Shown piece by piece: positions 38,639 to 50,200 of a DNA stretch of 64,000 nt. A program made the position numbers and the translations under genes. The notes under the pieces are model-generated. The model ran no database searches. It was given only the letters and a program-made list of their open reading frames with translations, and was not told the DNA's origin. The DNA is from Anseranas semipalmata (lineage: Eukaryota; Chordata; Aves; Anseriformes; Anseranatidae): positions 124,001 to 188,000 of the forward strand of contig VXAA01006448.1 of the NCBI GenBank assembly GCA_013399115.1, written 5' to 3'. Numbering within the stretch: the first letter of the stretch is position 1; each line of letters starts with the position of its first letter.

Positions 38639-38698
38639 AAAACAACAACAACAACAAAACAAAACAAAACAAAAAAAAAAACAAAAAACCAAAAAACA
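38639..38698. repeat. (AAC)n / (AAAAC)n simple repeat
   Basis: About five AAC units pass into AAAAC units and then longer A-runs separated by single or double C. Confidence 0.9.
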
Positions 38699-41600
38699 AA
38701 TGTCAGTGTGAAAGTACAGGATCTGTAGCCTTTCATATTATGCTGCTCTGGCGTAGAAGGCAGAGCACTACTTCTAAGCCATTATATTGCCCACTGTCCA
38801 TCTACCTGCTGGCTGGCAGCAAGTACACCCAACAGAAACACAGGTTCAGGGTGCTGGTGTTCCCATTCAAGCCCTCCTTCCAGCAGCAGGAAGGTATCTA
38901 ATTTACCAATATAGTTTCACCTTCCAACAGAAAGTAATCTGACAGCCTGATCTCACCTTCCAGCACTTAGACCCAAGGGGAAGGCAATTTGCCTGTCTAA
39001 CCTTGTGTTTTGGCAGGGGGACAAGAAAAGTAACTTTTCCATGACTGCCTTCCCATGGATAACATACAGACCTCAGGATAGCCATAACTTACCCAATTAG
39101 CCACAGTGCCTGCCATCCTCAAAATATACTCAGAAGACTTTTCCAAAATGGATGATCACAGCACACAGCTCTGAAATAAAACACATGCGTATTTCTAAAA
39201 CTCAAGGAAACACACGTACTGTGCTTTAAATATGCTTACCTTAGTGTCTTCTTCAATACAGCACAAACAAGCCACTGTGTAAGCATAAAACACTGGCAGC
39301 TAGCATTCACCATGTAGATATAATTCAGGGTAACAAATGTATTGAAAGCTTAATTTCCAAGAACCCAGCCGATTCCTTCATTTTAATTAGATTCTGCCAT
39401 ATAATGTATACTGCATCAACAATTTTCACTTTATAGTTATGACTAGAGTGGCTATCCAGTGCTGAGAGGTATTAATTCAAATGTACATCAAGGGACAAAT
39501 TAAAATGAGGACATAGTCCAGATAACTAGGGTAACAAGTCTGGGAATGTATATGAAAAGCTGAAAGCTTTGCTCAAACCCATGCTGAAAAAAAAAAAAAA
39601 AAAAGGAAAGGGAGAGAAAGGGGGAGAAAAAGGGAAGAAGAGCAAAGTTGCCTAGGGCCTCTGTAAAAGACAGTTTAGCCACTGAATCCATAGTCATGGA
39701 TCTTCTTGTTCCTGCCTAGTCACCTTCTGGTGCTGCTTCCTCCGATCCTGTCCTATCAGGCAATGTCACCGTCACTTCTTCTCTCAGTAGCATTCAAGGG
39801 AAAGCTAAAGGGATTACTTCCTAAGCGAAATTCATGACTTTGAGTCACACTGGAGTCAAGTCTGGAGGAGCACTGTAGCAATGGGGGAAAATTATACTAA
39901 CCCTGGAGCTGTTCTCAGCTATACCTAGATGTTTACAAAATAAGACCCAAAGGGATTTTGACGTTTAGATTTTACCCCGGACAGAAGGGACAGAAGGCAT
40001 TTGAGATGAGAAATTGAAGGCCTGTTTGCCTTAGTTTTTGACTGACGATTTTTATTTTTTTTTTTTTTTAATTAGAAGATGCTTTAGCTAAGTAAAAGGG
40101 CAGAAGGCATATGAACCTCATACCCGAAATATGAGACCCCCATCAACCGAACAAGTGACAATAAGGCAGATTATATTTTTACAGGAAAAAGAAAAATTAG
40201 AAACATCAGTGACAGAGGACTCTTTGTTGGTTACTAGAGGGATGGACCCCAAACCTTCTCTAACTCGTCCAGTACACCCAGGGTGACAGTACAAGCCATA
40301 AACTCTACAGATACCCAAATGAGTGTCAGCTGAGTGCCAAAATCTCAGCAGCTGGAAATTGATGCAACTAAGGTAATCAGCACTTCTGGATATTTGGGGC
40401 TGTATGGGTAGGTTAAATAAGCACAGCACACATTACAAATATCACACACTATCCAAAAAGGTCATTTGGCTGCAAAACTTTATAGATTGGTCTTGCTCAG
40501 AGCTAATACCTGTCCTGTGGATCTGAAGGAGATTCCTGCAATAAACACAGTCTGTAATACTAAAGGACCTGCTTCTTCTTCCATCAAACTTGCCTGGCTT
40601 CAGCCAAGCAGGAACAAAGCCGATGACTGCAGGCTTCCTTAAAGCAAAGGAAAGCTTTGCACTAAGTCAAAGTCAGGACTTGGTTTACAATAAACAGAGC
40701 ATGGGACAAAAAATGTTTTGCTTGCAGGATAATGGAATCCCTTCTTTTATAGGGACCGAGTTCCAGATCTGATATGTCCAGCCAGAGCTTTAAAAAAATC
40801 TCACACATTCATGTCAGCTATTGAATGATATTGTTTAAAGCGAGGAACTGTGAGCTGTTAGTCTTTAAAGAATAGGCAGACAGGCTAGAAATTCCACTGA
40901 GTGATTTATAAGCAGGTGGAAGAGAAAGTGGAAACTTCTGTGAATCTTGGTTATGATCCAGATCAGAGCCTTATTTTGATGGAGGGCTCCCTCTTCCGGA
41001 TTTTGATTGAAGTGTATTTCCCGAAGTCCAAACTGTTTTATTTTTTTTTTCCAATGCAATTGGAAGGTGCTTTCAGATAGAAAAACTGAGCAGCGAGCGA
41101 GCCTCTATGTGCACGCACAGTCTGATGGTCCCACTGCCACATACACTGTGGGGACCTGGGCTTTGGGCAGCACGTCCAACACCATCTGCCCCACAGACCT
41201 GCTAGAGCTAATGGGAGCTGAAATGCGTCTTTACTTTTTAATTTGCATATTTAACTTACTGGATGTCCCAAGCACAGGAGTTAGTGAAGGTTTACTCTAC
41301 CTTATGATTCTTCATTCTTCATTTACATTTCTTAAGGAGAACAACGTTTTCAGGCAGAAACCCGCTTCAATGAAGATTTTCATTTTATATAGCCAGAGTT
41401 TAATACCCCAGTGCAAATACATCTGTAAGACTACAGCTACAGATTGTTATCATGGCCAGAGAGGAATTCATTATTTCAGAATAGGACAGGAATGCAAACA
41501 AAACTGAGTTTTGCTGAAAATAAAATAATAGTAATAATAATCCATACTGCTTTGTGGCCTGAAAAGGAGTCAGATCTTTGAGGGTTTGTTTCTGGAGAAT

Positions 41601-41765
41601 GAAAGCAATTATGCATTTTGTTTAAATGGAAAAATAATCCAATTTAAAGTAAATTTAGCAACTACAGACACTATAATGGAGGATCTGACAAAAGCTATAC
41701 ATGCCTGATCAGAGAATCATAAACACTGTTCTTTCAGATGTAATAGGCCAAGCCTTTGCCTTCTA

Positions 41766-42362
41766 ATGTTGTTACTGCCTGCAAGACAGCATTCACCTAG
41801 ACCAGCTATTCTCTGGCTTTTTTCCTGTCATTTAGCAAATAGCAATCAGCCCTGTCAACATTTGAGGGTTTTGACACGGGGCCAAGGAGATCTGCAGGCC
41901 ATCTACTGTGAGCTCCCAGGCTCACTTGCAGGCCCTCAGACTTCAGTTAGGGAACCTGTGACCCGAAAAGCCCCAGCTGATGCCAGATGCCTCCTTGCCC
42001 TTGGCACTCTGCTGTCACATCAAAGGAAAGAGTGCCAGTCCCAATGGGACTGGCATATGAAGAGACAGGTGCATAAAGACTATGAAGAAAAACAGAGGGA
42101 AAGTGAACTGCTTAATGCCAAGCAGCAGAGCAGCCAGGAAGCCAGGAGGAGAGGACAGACTTCTCAGGAACAAGATCGGTGCTCTCTGCATACAGCCACA
42201 GCCCATAAATTGTGGACACAGTCACAGAAGGATCATAAAAAGGCATCCACTGGAACGCAGCTACTCCAGGCTTATGCAGAAATCAATGTCTGGGGTAAGA
42301 GGTCCCCACAACTTCCATCACTAGAAAAAATACAGTCAAGGAACTATAAGCCAAGTTCCTAA
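41766..42362 (+). CDS. unrecognised 198-codon open frame, low support
   Basis: One of the longest ATG-started frames outside mobile elements. The first 70 residues are mixed; the second half is strongly hydrophilic and rich in K, R, E, Q and S (for example HKDYEEKQRESE near residue 102), as a coiled or disordered segment might be. No signal peptide, membrane segment, domain or clear splice pair was seen, and no promoter-like sequence precedes it. At this length one or two such frames are expected by chance in 64 kb, so a real gene is possible but unlikely. Confidence 0.12.
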   Translation: MLLLPARQHSPRPAILWLFSCHLANSNQPCQHLRVLTRGQGDLQAIYCELPGSLAGPQTSVREPVTRKAPADARCLLALGTLLSHQRKECQSQWDWHMKRQVHKDYEEKQRESELLNAKQQSSQEARRRGQTSQEQDRCSLHTATAHKLWTQSQKDHKKASTGTQLLQAYAEINVWGKRSPQLPSLEKIQSRNYKPSS

Positions 42363-42624
42363 CTCCTAACTAATGTTATCACTATTAATAAAAATTCTGC
42401 TGGCTCATTTCTCCCCCTCTCCGCTGGACTGCATGGCTATAGCTCTGGAACGAAGTGCCCTGTAGGCTTTGGGTTTTGTTTTGGGGTTTTTGTATGTTTT
42501 TTTTTCTTTGTTTGTTTGTTTTTAATTGCTGTTAATTGCTTATAATCTGGTAGGAGAAGTTAGATTTACCAGTAAAAAGATCACAGCAAATTTGACCAGC
42601 GTTTGTAAGAACATGGCTCTGGAG

Positions 42625-43481
42625 TCATAGAATGGTTTGGATTGGAAGGGACCTTAAAGATCATCTGGTTCCAACCCCCCTGCCATGGGCAGGGACACCA
42701 CCCACTAGACCAGGTTGCCCAAAGCCCCATCCAACCTGGCCTTGAACACTTCCAGGGAGGGGGCATCCATAAACTCTCTGGGCAACCTGTTCCAGTGTCT
42801 CACCACCCTCACAGTGAAGAATTTCTTCCTAATATCTGATCTAAATCTACCCTTTTTAGTTTAAAACCATTACTCCTTGTCTTATTACTACACTCCCTGA
42901 CAAAGAGTTCCTCTCCAGCTTTCTCGTAGGCCCCCTGAAAGACCACTATGAGGTCTCCCCTGAGCCTTCTCTTCTCTAGACTGAAGAGCCCCAACTCTCT
43001 CAGCCTTTCTTCACAGGAGAGGTGCTCCAGCCCTCTGATCATCCTCGTGGCCCTCCTCTGGACTCGCTCTAATAAGTCCATGTCCTTATGCTGGGGGCCC
43101 CAGAGCTGAACGCAGTACTCCAGGTGGGGTCTCACGAGAGCAGAGTAGAGAGGGAGAATCACCTCCCTTGACCTGCTCGTCAAGCTTCTTTTGGTGCAGC
43201 CCAGGATATGGTTGTCTTTCTGGGCTGCAAGCGCACGTTGCTCGCTCATGTTGAGCTTCTTATCAGTCAACATCCTCAAGTCTTTCTCCTCAGGGCTACT
43301 CTCAATCCACTCTCTGCTCAGCCTGTATTTGTGCTTGGGATTGTCCTGACCCAGGTGCAGGACCTTGCACTTGGCCTTGTTGAACTTCATGAGGTTCGCA
43401 TGGGCCCACCTCTCAAGCTTGCCAAGGTCCCTCTGGATGGCATCCCTTCCCTACAGTGTGTAGACCACACCACACAGCTTG
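42625..43481 (-). mobile_element. CR1 LINE, 5'-truncated, minus strand
   Basis: The 3' end is at the low coordinate: TCATAGAATGGTTTGGATTGG at 42625 is the reverse complement of the CR1 tail. The minus-strand frame 42809-43390 (193 codons) carries the C-terminal reverse-transcriptase region, with [15 protein letters not shown] at its start and [11 protein letters not shown] and [12 protein letters not shown] further on. Similarity stops at CACACAGCTTG (43481), inside the TKL-type motif, so about 857 bp remain. The tail has a single octamer-type unit. Confidence 0.95.
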
Positions 43482-46400
43482 ATTATTATTCTGAGGGAAT
43501 AATCAAACAAATAAAAAGCTCTATTGTTTCTCTTACTGCAAAGCTTGTAATATACTAAAAAAAATTAGTTCATTTTCAGACTCCCATAACTTGGTGGCAT
43601 TACAATAGTGAGTGTTTTTGAGCAACCAAAAAAGTTTTTAGTTCCTTCCTAACTTGTTCCCCACACTGATTTATCTTTAGTAAGGCTTTGTGTTCATGTT
43701 TTCTTGGAACAGAATTGCACAACTCTCCCACACTTCACCAGGGCTTTGGGCTAAAGTCCTCACGTACTTGCACGTGCCTGCCTGGGATGCAGACCTTGCA
43801 GTTGGCTCCCTCCAAAGCAATGACAACTTTAACCATTTGACAAGCTACGTGACACAAAGGGTTTTACAAGAAAATTCCTATTCAAAACAATAGAACAAAC
43901 TAAACAGGCAGTCAACTGTTTAACTACCCCACAGAGAAAATTTGAGAGGACTATTTGCAGTGGCTCTCTCTCAGGACATCTGCTGCAATCTGTGTCCCAG
44001 GTCTATCCGTTTGCTGGCAATGCTCAAAATTCACATCTTATGACAGGAATCACAGCAATTCTTAATATTCAGTAGTCCTCTCTGCTGGTAACTCCTAACT
44101 CAGACCAAACCAAGTTTGTGATAAGAAACAAGGTTTTTGAAAGTAATACCCATCCCACATCACCTCTCTGGGAAGTTAATGTGCTACATTTCTCCAGGGC
44201 CCTTCTCTACAAATGGCAGGGCACTGACATGGGAAAATCCCATACCATACTCATTAAATTGTTTTCACTCGGGATTTTTATAATCATCGTTCCTGAGAGA
44301 TACAACACATTCCATTCTGTCACACTGAGAAATACCCAATTCAAGAATACAACATGAGTTTTTTGCTGGCAAAAAAAAATTCAGGATGGCTTCCCCTTTC
44401 AGAGTCCCTATTAGCTGTGAGAAGAGCTGTTGAGCTGTCCCTTATTCTTGGCATGGTTCCCAATAGTTGTGAAAACACGTCAGGGGATAGGTTGTTATTC
44501 CTTCTTAATCTCTTCATATCTTTCTATCTCCCTACGGTTATTAATGGTGATGTCCAATCACTTTCTCCATTTCTTCTGTTGTACTCTCTGATGACACCTT
44601 TACCAACAGCTCCTAATTTCCCATGCTTATCTTCTCCTCTCCCACCATCATTACCACCACCATCCCCCAGTCCCCACTGGCCTGTGCCTATAGTGTCCTC
44701 TCCATTGCTTAGAGACTCCTTTCTCCTTGTTCCTCGTTGACTTCAGCAGGGTAGAGCAGGGCACTGGGACAACAGAAAGCTGGATATCTGTTGGTGGATA
44801 CAACAGATATCAGTGCATCTCTGACTTGATAACAGAGTAAAGTTCAACTGGTTCACATTGCTTATCTTTGCCAAAATATCCAGGAGATGGTCTTTCAAAA
44901 GGAGAGTAACAGCAGGAGTGAGGAGTAGGATTTGGGCACCTTCAGGAGATCCAAACAGGGAGTAAACTGGAGACTGGAAAAACAGAGACAAAACAGTTTC
45001 AAATCAACCTAAAAGGGGAAGGGCAGAAAGTCTCCACTGGTTTGGATAAATACTTAGCTTATAAACATCAGATAAGAACTACAAGTGCCCCAGGGTATCA
45101 CCAGGACATTTTTCCTTTTTATAGATATTAATTACAGAATTTGTCCTGGAATGCTGCTGAAAACTGTTTTCTAGATGTAAGGCCTCTGATCCACATGGAT
45201 CTAGAGCAGCGGTTTGTAATGGGCAACTTTATACAAGCAGCACATCTATGGCATTGAAAGCAAAGCAACAAGAGCAAGAAAACCATCTTATCCTGAAACC
45301 TACCCCTTGCTCATATTTGCTTGTTGGAGTGTGCAATTTGACAGTGCAGCTACAGCAACTTCATGGCTGGCTGCTGCCCCGTTTGGCAGCCACAGTCTCC
45401 ATGTCTGACCTATGTGCTCCTTCCACTTTGCTGGCATGGGCAGTCTTACCTGTTTGGTTCCCTGAACTATCTCAATAGAGGATCAGATGGCTTCGCTCTA
45501 AGGCAGAGGTTGCACATGCCTGTGATGATGGGAAACGGGGGAAGCAGGACTGCCCTGTTCAGGAGCACTTTCTTGTTGTATCTGCTTACAAATATACTAT
45601 CAGACCAAACCCTGAGTTTCATGACAGTGTCTGTGTTCACGATACACTTCATGAAACCAATAATGTGGGATTAATTCAAACTACACTTTATGGAGATTTA
45701 AATCAGGCTTTCAGAGCTCTACTAGAATTGCCAGCTGTGATTAAAACCAACCAAAAAAGTCCTACATCCAAACCATCAGTTCCACTTCCAAAATGGTTAC
45801 CATGCTTGGCATCTCTAGAGGTCAGCACAGTATCAGAAATCATAAGAAAATTCCTCGTTGGACTGCTATATGTATATGGTGGACTTCACTGTGAAATGCT
45901 GAAACAACCTTATTGTTGGTAAATTTTCAGAGAAAATTTTCACAAAAAAGTTTTTTTTTTTTCCTTTTAAACATAATATGAAAAAGACTGAAGGAATGGT
46001 GTCATAATTCCCACTATATGATCTTGGAGAAAAAGTGACATTTGTAAAGCACTTGTTGGTAGATAAGAATTAATAGTGCCTAATCTGTCCTGTTTGCCCG
46101 AGTTAAATGTCTATTTCTGTTGAAATACCAGTGCCATTAACACATAACCATGACCTGTCAAGGAGTCAGATCCTGAAGCCCTTATGACCCTTTGTTTTGT
46201 TCTTATTCAATGATATTTCCCAATGAATTTTTCAAGTTCCAAGCATTTTCTTTGATCATAATTTTGGAAAATTATGTGACAAATTCCCTTCTAGCCATGC
46301 TAAGAACAGATTCAGTAAAACTAGAATGGTATCCATGTTTTTGGCCCAAAAAGAACAGGTTCAAGTATAGACAAGAATGTCTTTGTGTGGAGCTGCAAGG

Positions 46401-47220
46401 AAAAGAAACAAATCTAAGAGTTTAGCCAATTAAACATTTGCGTGACAAACCTGACTTCACAGGGGACTCCAGTACTCCTACCAATGTCCATGAACCAGGT
46501 GAAGCTGCTGTGCTGGGGCCCTCTAGAAGCCAACGCTGCAAGCAGTTTTTGCTCCAGTATTCACTTGTTCTACAAAATTGCTAAAAATGTCTGGAATTTT
46601 ATGTTTCCCCAGTACTTCTGGGGAAGAAAAAAAGGATTCATAATTTTTCAACACAGGATTCTTAGGATTTTAAGCATGTTAAGCTATTGATACTGCCACA
46701 AAAATGTAGAAATAGGGAAAAACCACAAAACTACACTCCACATCTGAGAGTAAGTTATAGCTAGCTATGGTGCTTAGCTCCTAACCAAGAGGTTGCTAAC
46801 AAGTCATAACAGATGTAGCCAGGACTGCCGAGTTTGAACCTAAGGGCTGAGCCATGACACATTGACTCATCATGTTACCGAAGGTATCACCCTTATAAAA
46901 AGCTTTAGACCATCTTTTATGTATGTGACCAAGTGGAACAGAGTGTCAGTACGGCAAATGCAAACAACACAGTATTCCATTAAAGCAATCGCATACCCAG
47001 ACACAAAACCTATGACTCAGAGTCCTCATGCGAATCTGAGAGTCCCTGGGGAATTTGGGTTTGATGAGAAATACATATAAATATTATAATCTGTGACAGA
47101 TATAATCTTGCTCCAATATTTTCCACTTTATTTAAAAGAAAAGCTACCTATTTTGTTCAGCCCCACTGTCTGGAAGTTCCAAAGATAAAAGGACCTCTCA
47201 GCATGAGCAAACTGCAAAAC
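43482..47220. other. non-coding stretch, no gene seen
   Basis: Short frames only, the longest 128 codons at 44354-44740 with a C-terminal S/P-rich low-complexity segment. No recognisable repeats. Confidence 0.45.
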
Positions 47221-47277
47221 GTATTTGAAAATAAATTCATAATGACAATTGGCATTAAAGAATTTATTTTCAAATAC
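47221..47277. repeat. perfect 18-bp inverted repeat, hairpin
   Basis: GTATTTGAAAATAAATTC at 47221-47238 is exactly reverse-complemented at 47260-47277, with a 21-base loop. Inside the loop AATG and CATT could add four pairs after a 3x3 internal loop, leaving ACAATTGG as the terminal loop. The 57-base size and near-perfect stem resemble a small RNA hairpin or a tiny fold-back element. The stem is AT-rich, which weakens the microRNA idea. The structure is certain; function is unknown. Confidence 0.9.
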
Positions 47278-50200
47278 ATTTCACAGCCCTTTCACACTGA
47301 GGGGGTGCTTTTATCTTTTGAACTAGGTGCTGCTAGGCTGAGCAGAGATGAAGACAGTTTCCTCTTAACTCTTTCAGCACAACACACAGCAGTATCCGTA
47401 TGGATTTTCTTATAAAGCTCTTATACCTACATTAGACAAATGCCTCATTACAGGGACTCAGTTTCTAGTCCCAATAAAAGGAACAGATAACCACAGCTTT
47501 CCTGTCCAATCGTCTGACACCTACTGTTAAGTCAAAGTATTTCTTCCTTAATGCGTAATGTCCCTTAATGCTTTTTCTCAACAGAAATCCCGATTGCTGG
47601 GCTAACAATGCCTCTCTGGTTAGCCACAGATCACAACAGCTTTACCTACTGGGCAGCAGGCACACTGCGTGGGGCTGGAGTTTCCCGTTCCCCGGTGGGA
47701 GTCAGCACCTTGCGTTACAAATCGCTCCTTTGCTGACAAGGGAAAGGTGAACCCTTCCTCCATTTCTGACATCACTTCTGCTTTGCCTGCCTCAATCTTC
47801 ATTGCAACTCCATCACTTTTAAGGTCATGAGACAAACCCATATTGCTGCTGAAAAGCCTTCCAGCCTTCTCCACACCTCTGCCTTCCTATGGTCATTCCT
47901 ATCCTTTCCCTTTGGGCATTCACACAGCTGCAAAATGAGCCAGGATGGGAAACATTCAGCAGAAAACAATCTTTATGTTTTGAGCTCTTTTTCAGCAAGA
48001 TAGTCACCTGGCTGGTCTGACTGCATAGCCACACAAATGTCACAAAGGCAAAAGTTACAGGGTGGGAACAAGCAGTCAGGCATAGGGATGTGTACTAGAG
48101 CTATTTGCAGCATTGTGGATTTTTATGTTGGATTTTAAAAGTACCTGCATAACCACTGCCTAAAACACAGGTATAAGAGAAGCTTCAGTAGAGCCTAAAG
48201 AAAGATAGGATCTGGAGGAATATATGTTACCTAGGAGTATTAACCACCTAGAGAGAGGTTGTGCTGCAGTGCAAATCTGCACATTATTTCTATTCCTGGC
48301 CTCACATTGCTAAACAGAAAAACTGGACATAACCAATGGAGAACAAGAAGAGCCTGAGAGAGACAAACCCTTCTTGGTGTCATTGAAGTTTATATCAGGC
48401 TGTAAAACATTAGCCTGCCTCTGTGAAAACTCCATTTCTCTTCCTCTGTGGGCAGAATGAGGACAAAGGGAAATCATCTGAACACAGGACATAAGTAGTA
48501 AAAATTGCAAGAAGTAGTAGTTCTGAAATATTCATTTTTCCCCAGCCTGTTATGTCTCCAGAGTGAAATAAAAAATAATCCCAGGAGATATACCTAGAAG
48601 AGATTTTTCTGGATGATTGCATCTAGCCCCCGGTTATCCCAATTAGACCACACAATCCCTTTCATACACCTATCATGTTCCATCTTAAAAACCATTCGTT
48701 CTCTGGTTCACTACTCCCCTCTGAAGGCTCTCACAAAATTGTCTTCTGTTTCTCTTTTCTGGTCTAAATGTAGTCAAAGTTTTTTGTCCATGTGTCAACA
48801 CCTAAAACGGCCCTTCTCCAAGTGTGGCAGTTATCCTCCCTGATGTGTTCATGAGCAACAAAACAGGTCATCTCCTGGTCTTTACCTGTTGGGCTGAACA
48901 AGCCAGCCCCTCCGAGTCCCTGCAGATAAGGCTGTCTCTTTAGCCCCACAATTTACCAGGACAATCAGGAACTCAGGGAGTTGGTCCAGGGAGGCTGTAA
49001 GTCAGCAGCGGGTTATCTGTTTGTTTAGGCAGAGAGGCCTTTCCAGGGAGCCAAAGGCCTCCAGGCTGGCAGGAAACCACGAGGGCTGCACAGCTGCCCT
49101 CCCTGGTTTCTGTCAAATGTTTTGACAGAGTAACACAACAATGTTGAATGTTTCAATGCTGGCAAATTAATATTTTCCAGTGGGAAAGTGTTCCACCTGA
49201 AAACTCAACTTGCTCCACAAAAAAAAAAAAAANTAATCCCAAAGGGAAGTCAGATAAGAGGGAGTGAACTTTATGAGCTATGCAATCCACCTTTCTAGAG
49301 ATTATAGGCAAATAGCAACAAAAGCATTTAAAGAATCAAGACTGACATAACCAATACCTACTTTTAAAACAGGAACAAGCAACAGCAACCTCATTGAAAG
49401 CCTTAGATAACCTAGACCAAAGACAGGGTGAAATAGGTAGACCTCAGCACTGTTGTTGCCTTAGCATGACCATTTTGGTAAACTTCCCAAAAGAGATGAT
49501 CATTGACTTCTTTATTGAAACATCCCTCCTCCCCTTGCTTGATCTGACAGCTGCTGTGCTCAGCGGCTGTTATCATGGAAAACTTACCAACAACAATACC
49601 AACAAAGAAGCTGGAGCAAAGGCACATGCCAAAAAGATATCCATGAGGAACCAAAAATCCTGAATGAACCCAATTTAACCAGTGTGATATTTACCTCAAC
49701 AGAAACATTCCAGAAAGGGAAGCAGATGACTTCTTTTCTCTTAAAAGATTAGAAAAGGCAGGAAATATGAACTCTGGCATTCCTCACAGCTGCTGTTATT
49801 GAAGTTGATAATACGGCTTCCACTAGCTATAAGTAATATTGAATCCTAAAAGAAAAGGGAAAGCAATACATAATAAGACACAACTTCCCTTGTACAAGAT
49901 CTTCTTGGATATGAAATCTCTGACTTTATTATGTTACTCAACAAGCTATTTTTGAAGCATACAGTGGATTTTTTAGCAACATTTCTGTTTGTTCCCCTTC
50001 TTGTAAACAGAAGTGATAGACTCACAGGCAATGTTGCTGTGCTGTATTAATATTGCTGCCACTTATTTTGTCATGCAAAAGTTTAAAAAATGATCAATAG
50101 TTATAGAAGCTTGAAGCATTTTGAAAAAGCAAGAGAAGAAAATTAGAAAATCATTTTGCATTGCATCTTCCACATTTGCCAGAGTGAGATTTGTTCTCCG

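Larger units (their letters stand above)
38004..42624. other. non-coding stretch with simple repeats
   Basis: Contains an (AAC)n/(AAAAC)n stretch at 38639-38698, A/G-rich runs at 39586-39640 and a T-run near 40055. The 198-codon plus-strand frame at 41766-42362 is described separately as a candidate. Confidence 0.4.

Noticed and set aside
49590..49670. Minus-strand exon candidate with donor TTG|GTAAGT and a hydrophobic 24-codon frame
   Set aside because: The frame is too short to be informative and isolated from the other candidate exons. Paired splice-like sites at this distance occur often by chance.
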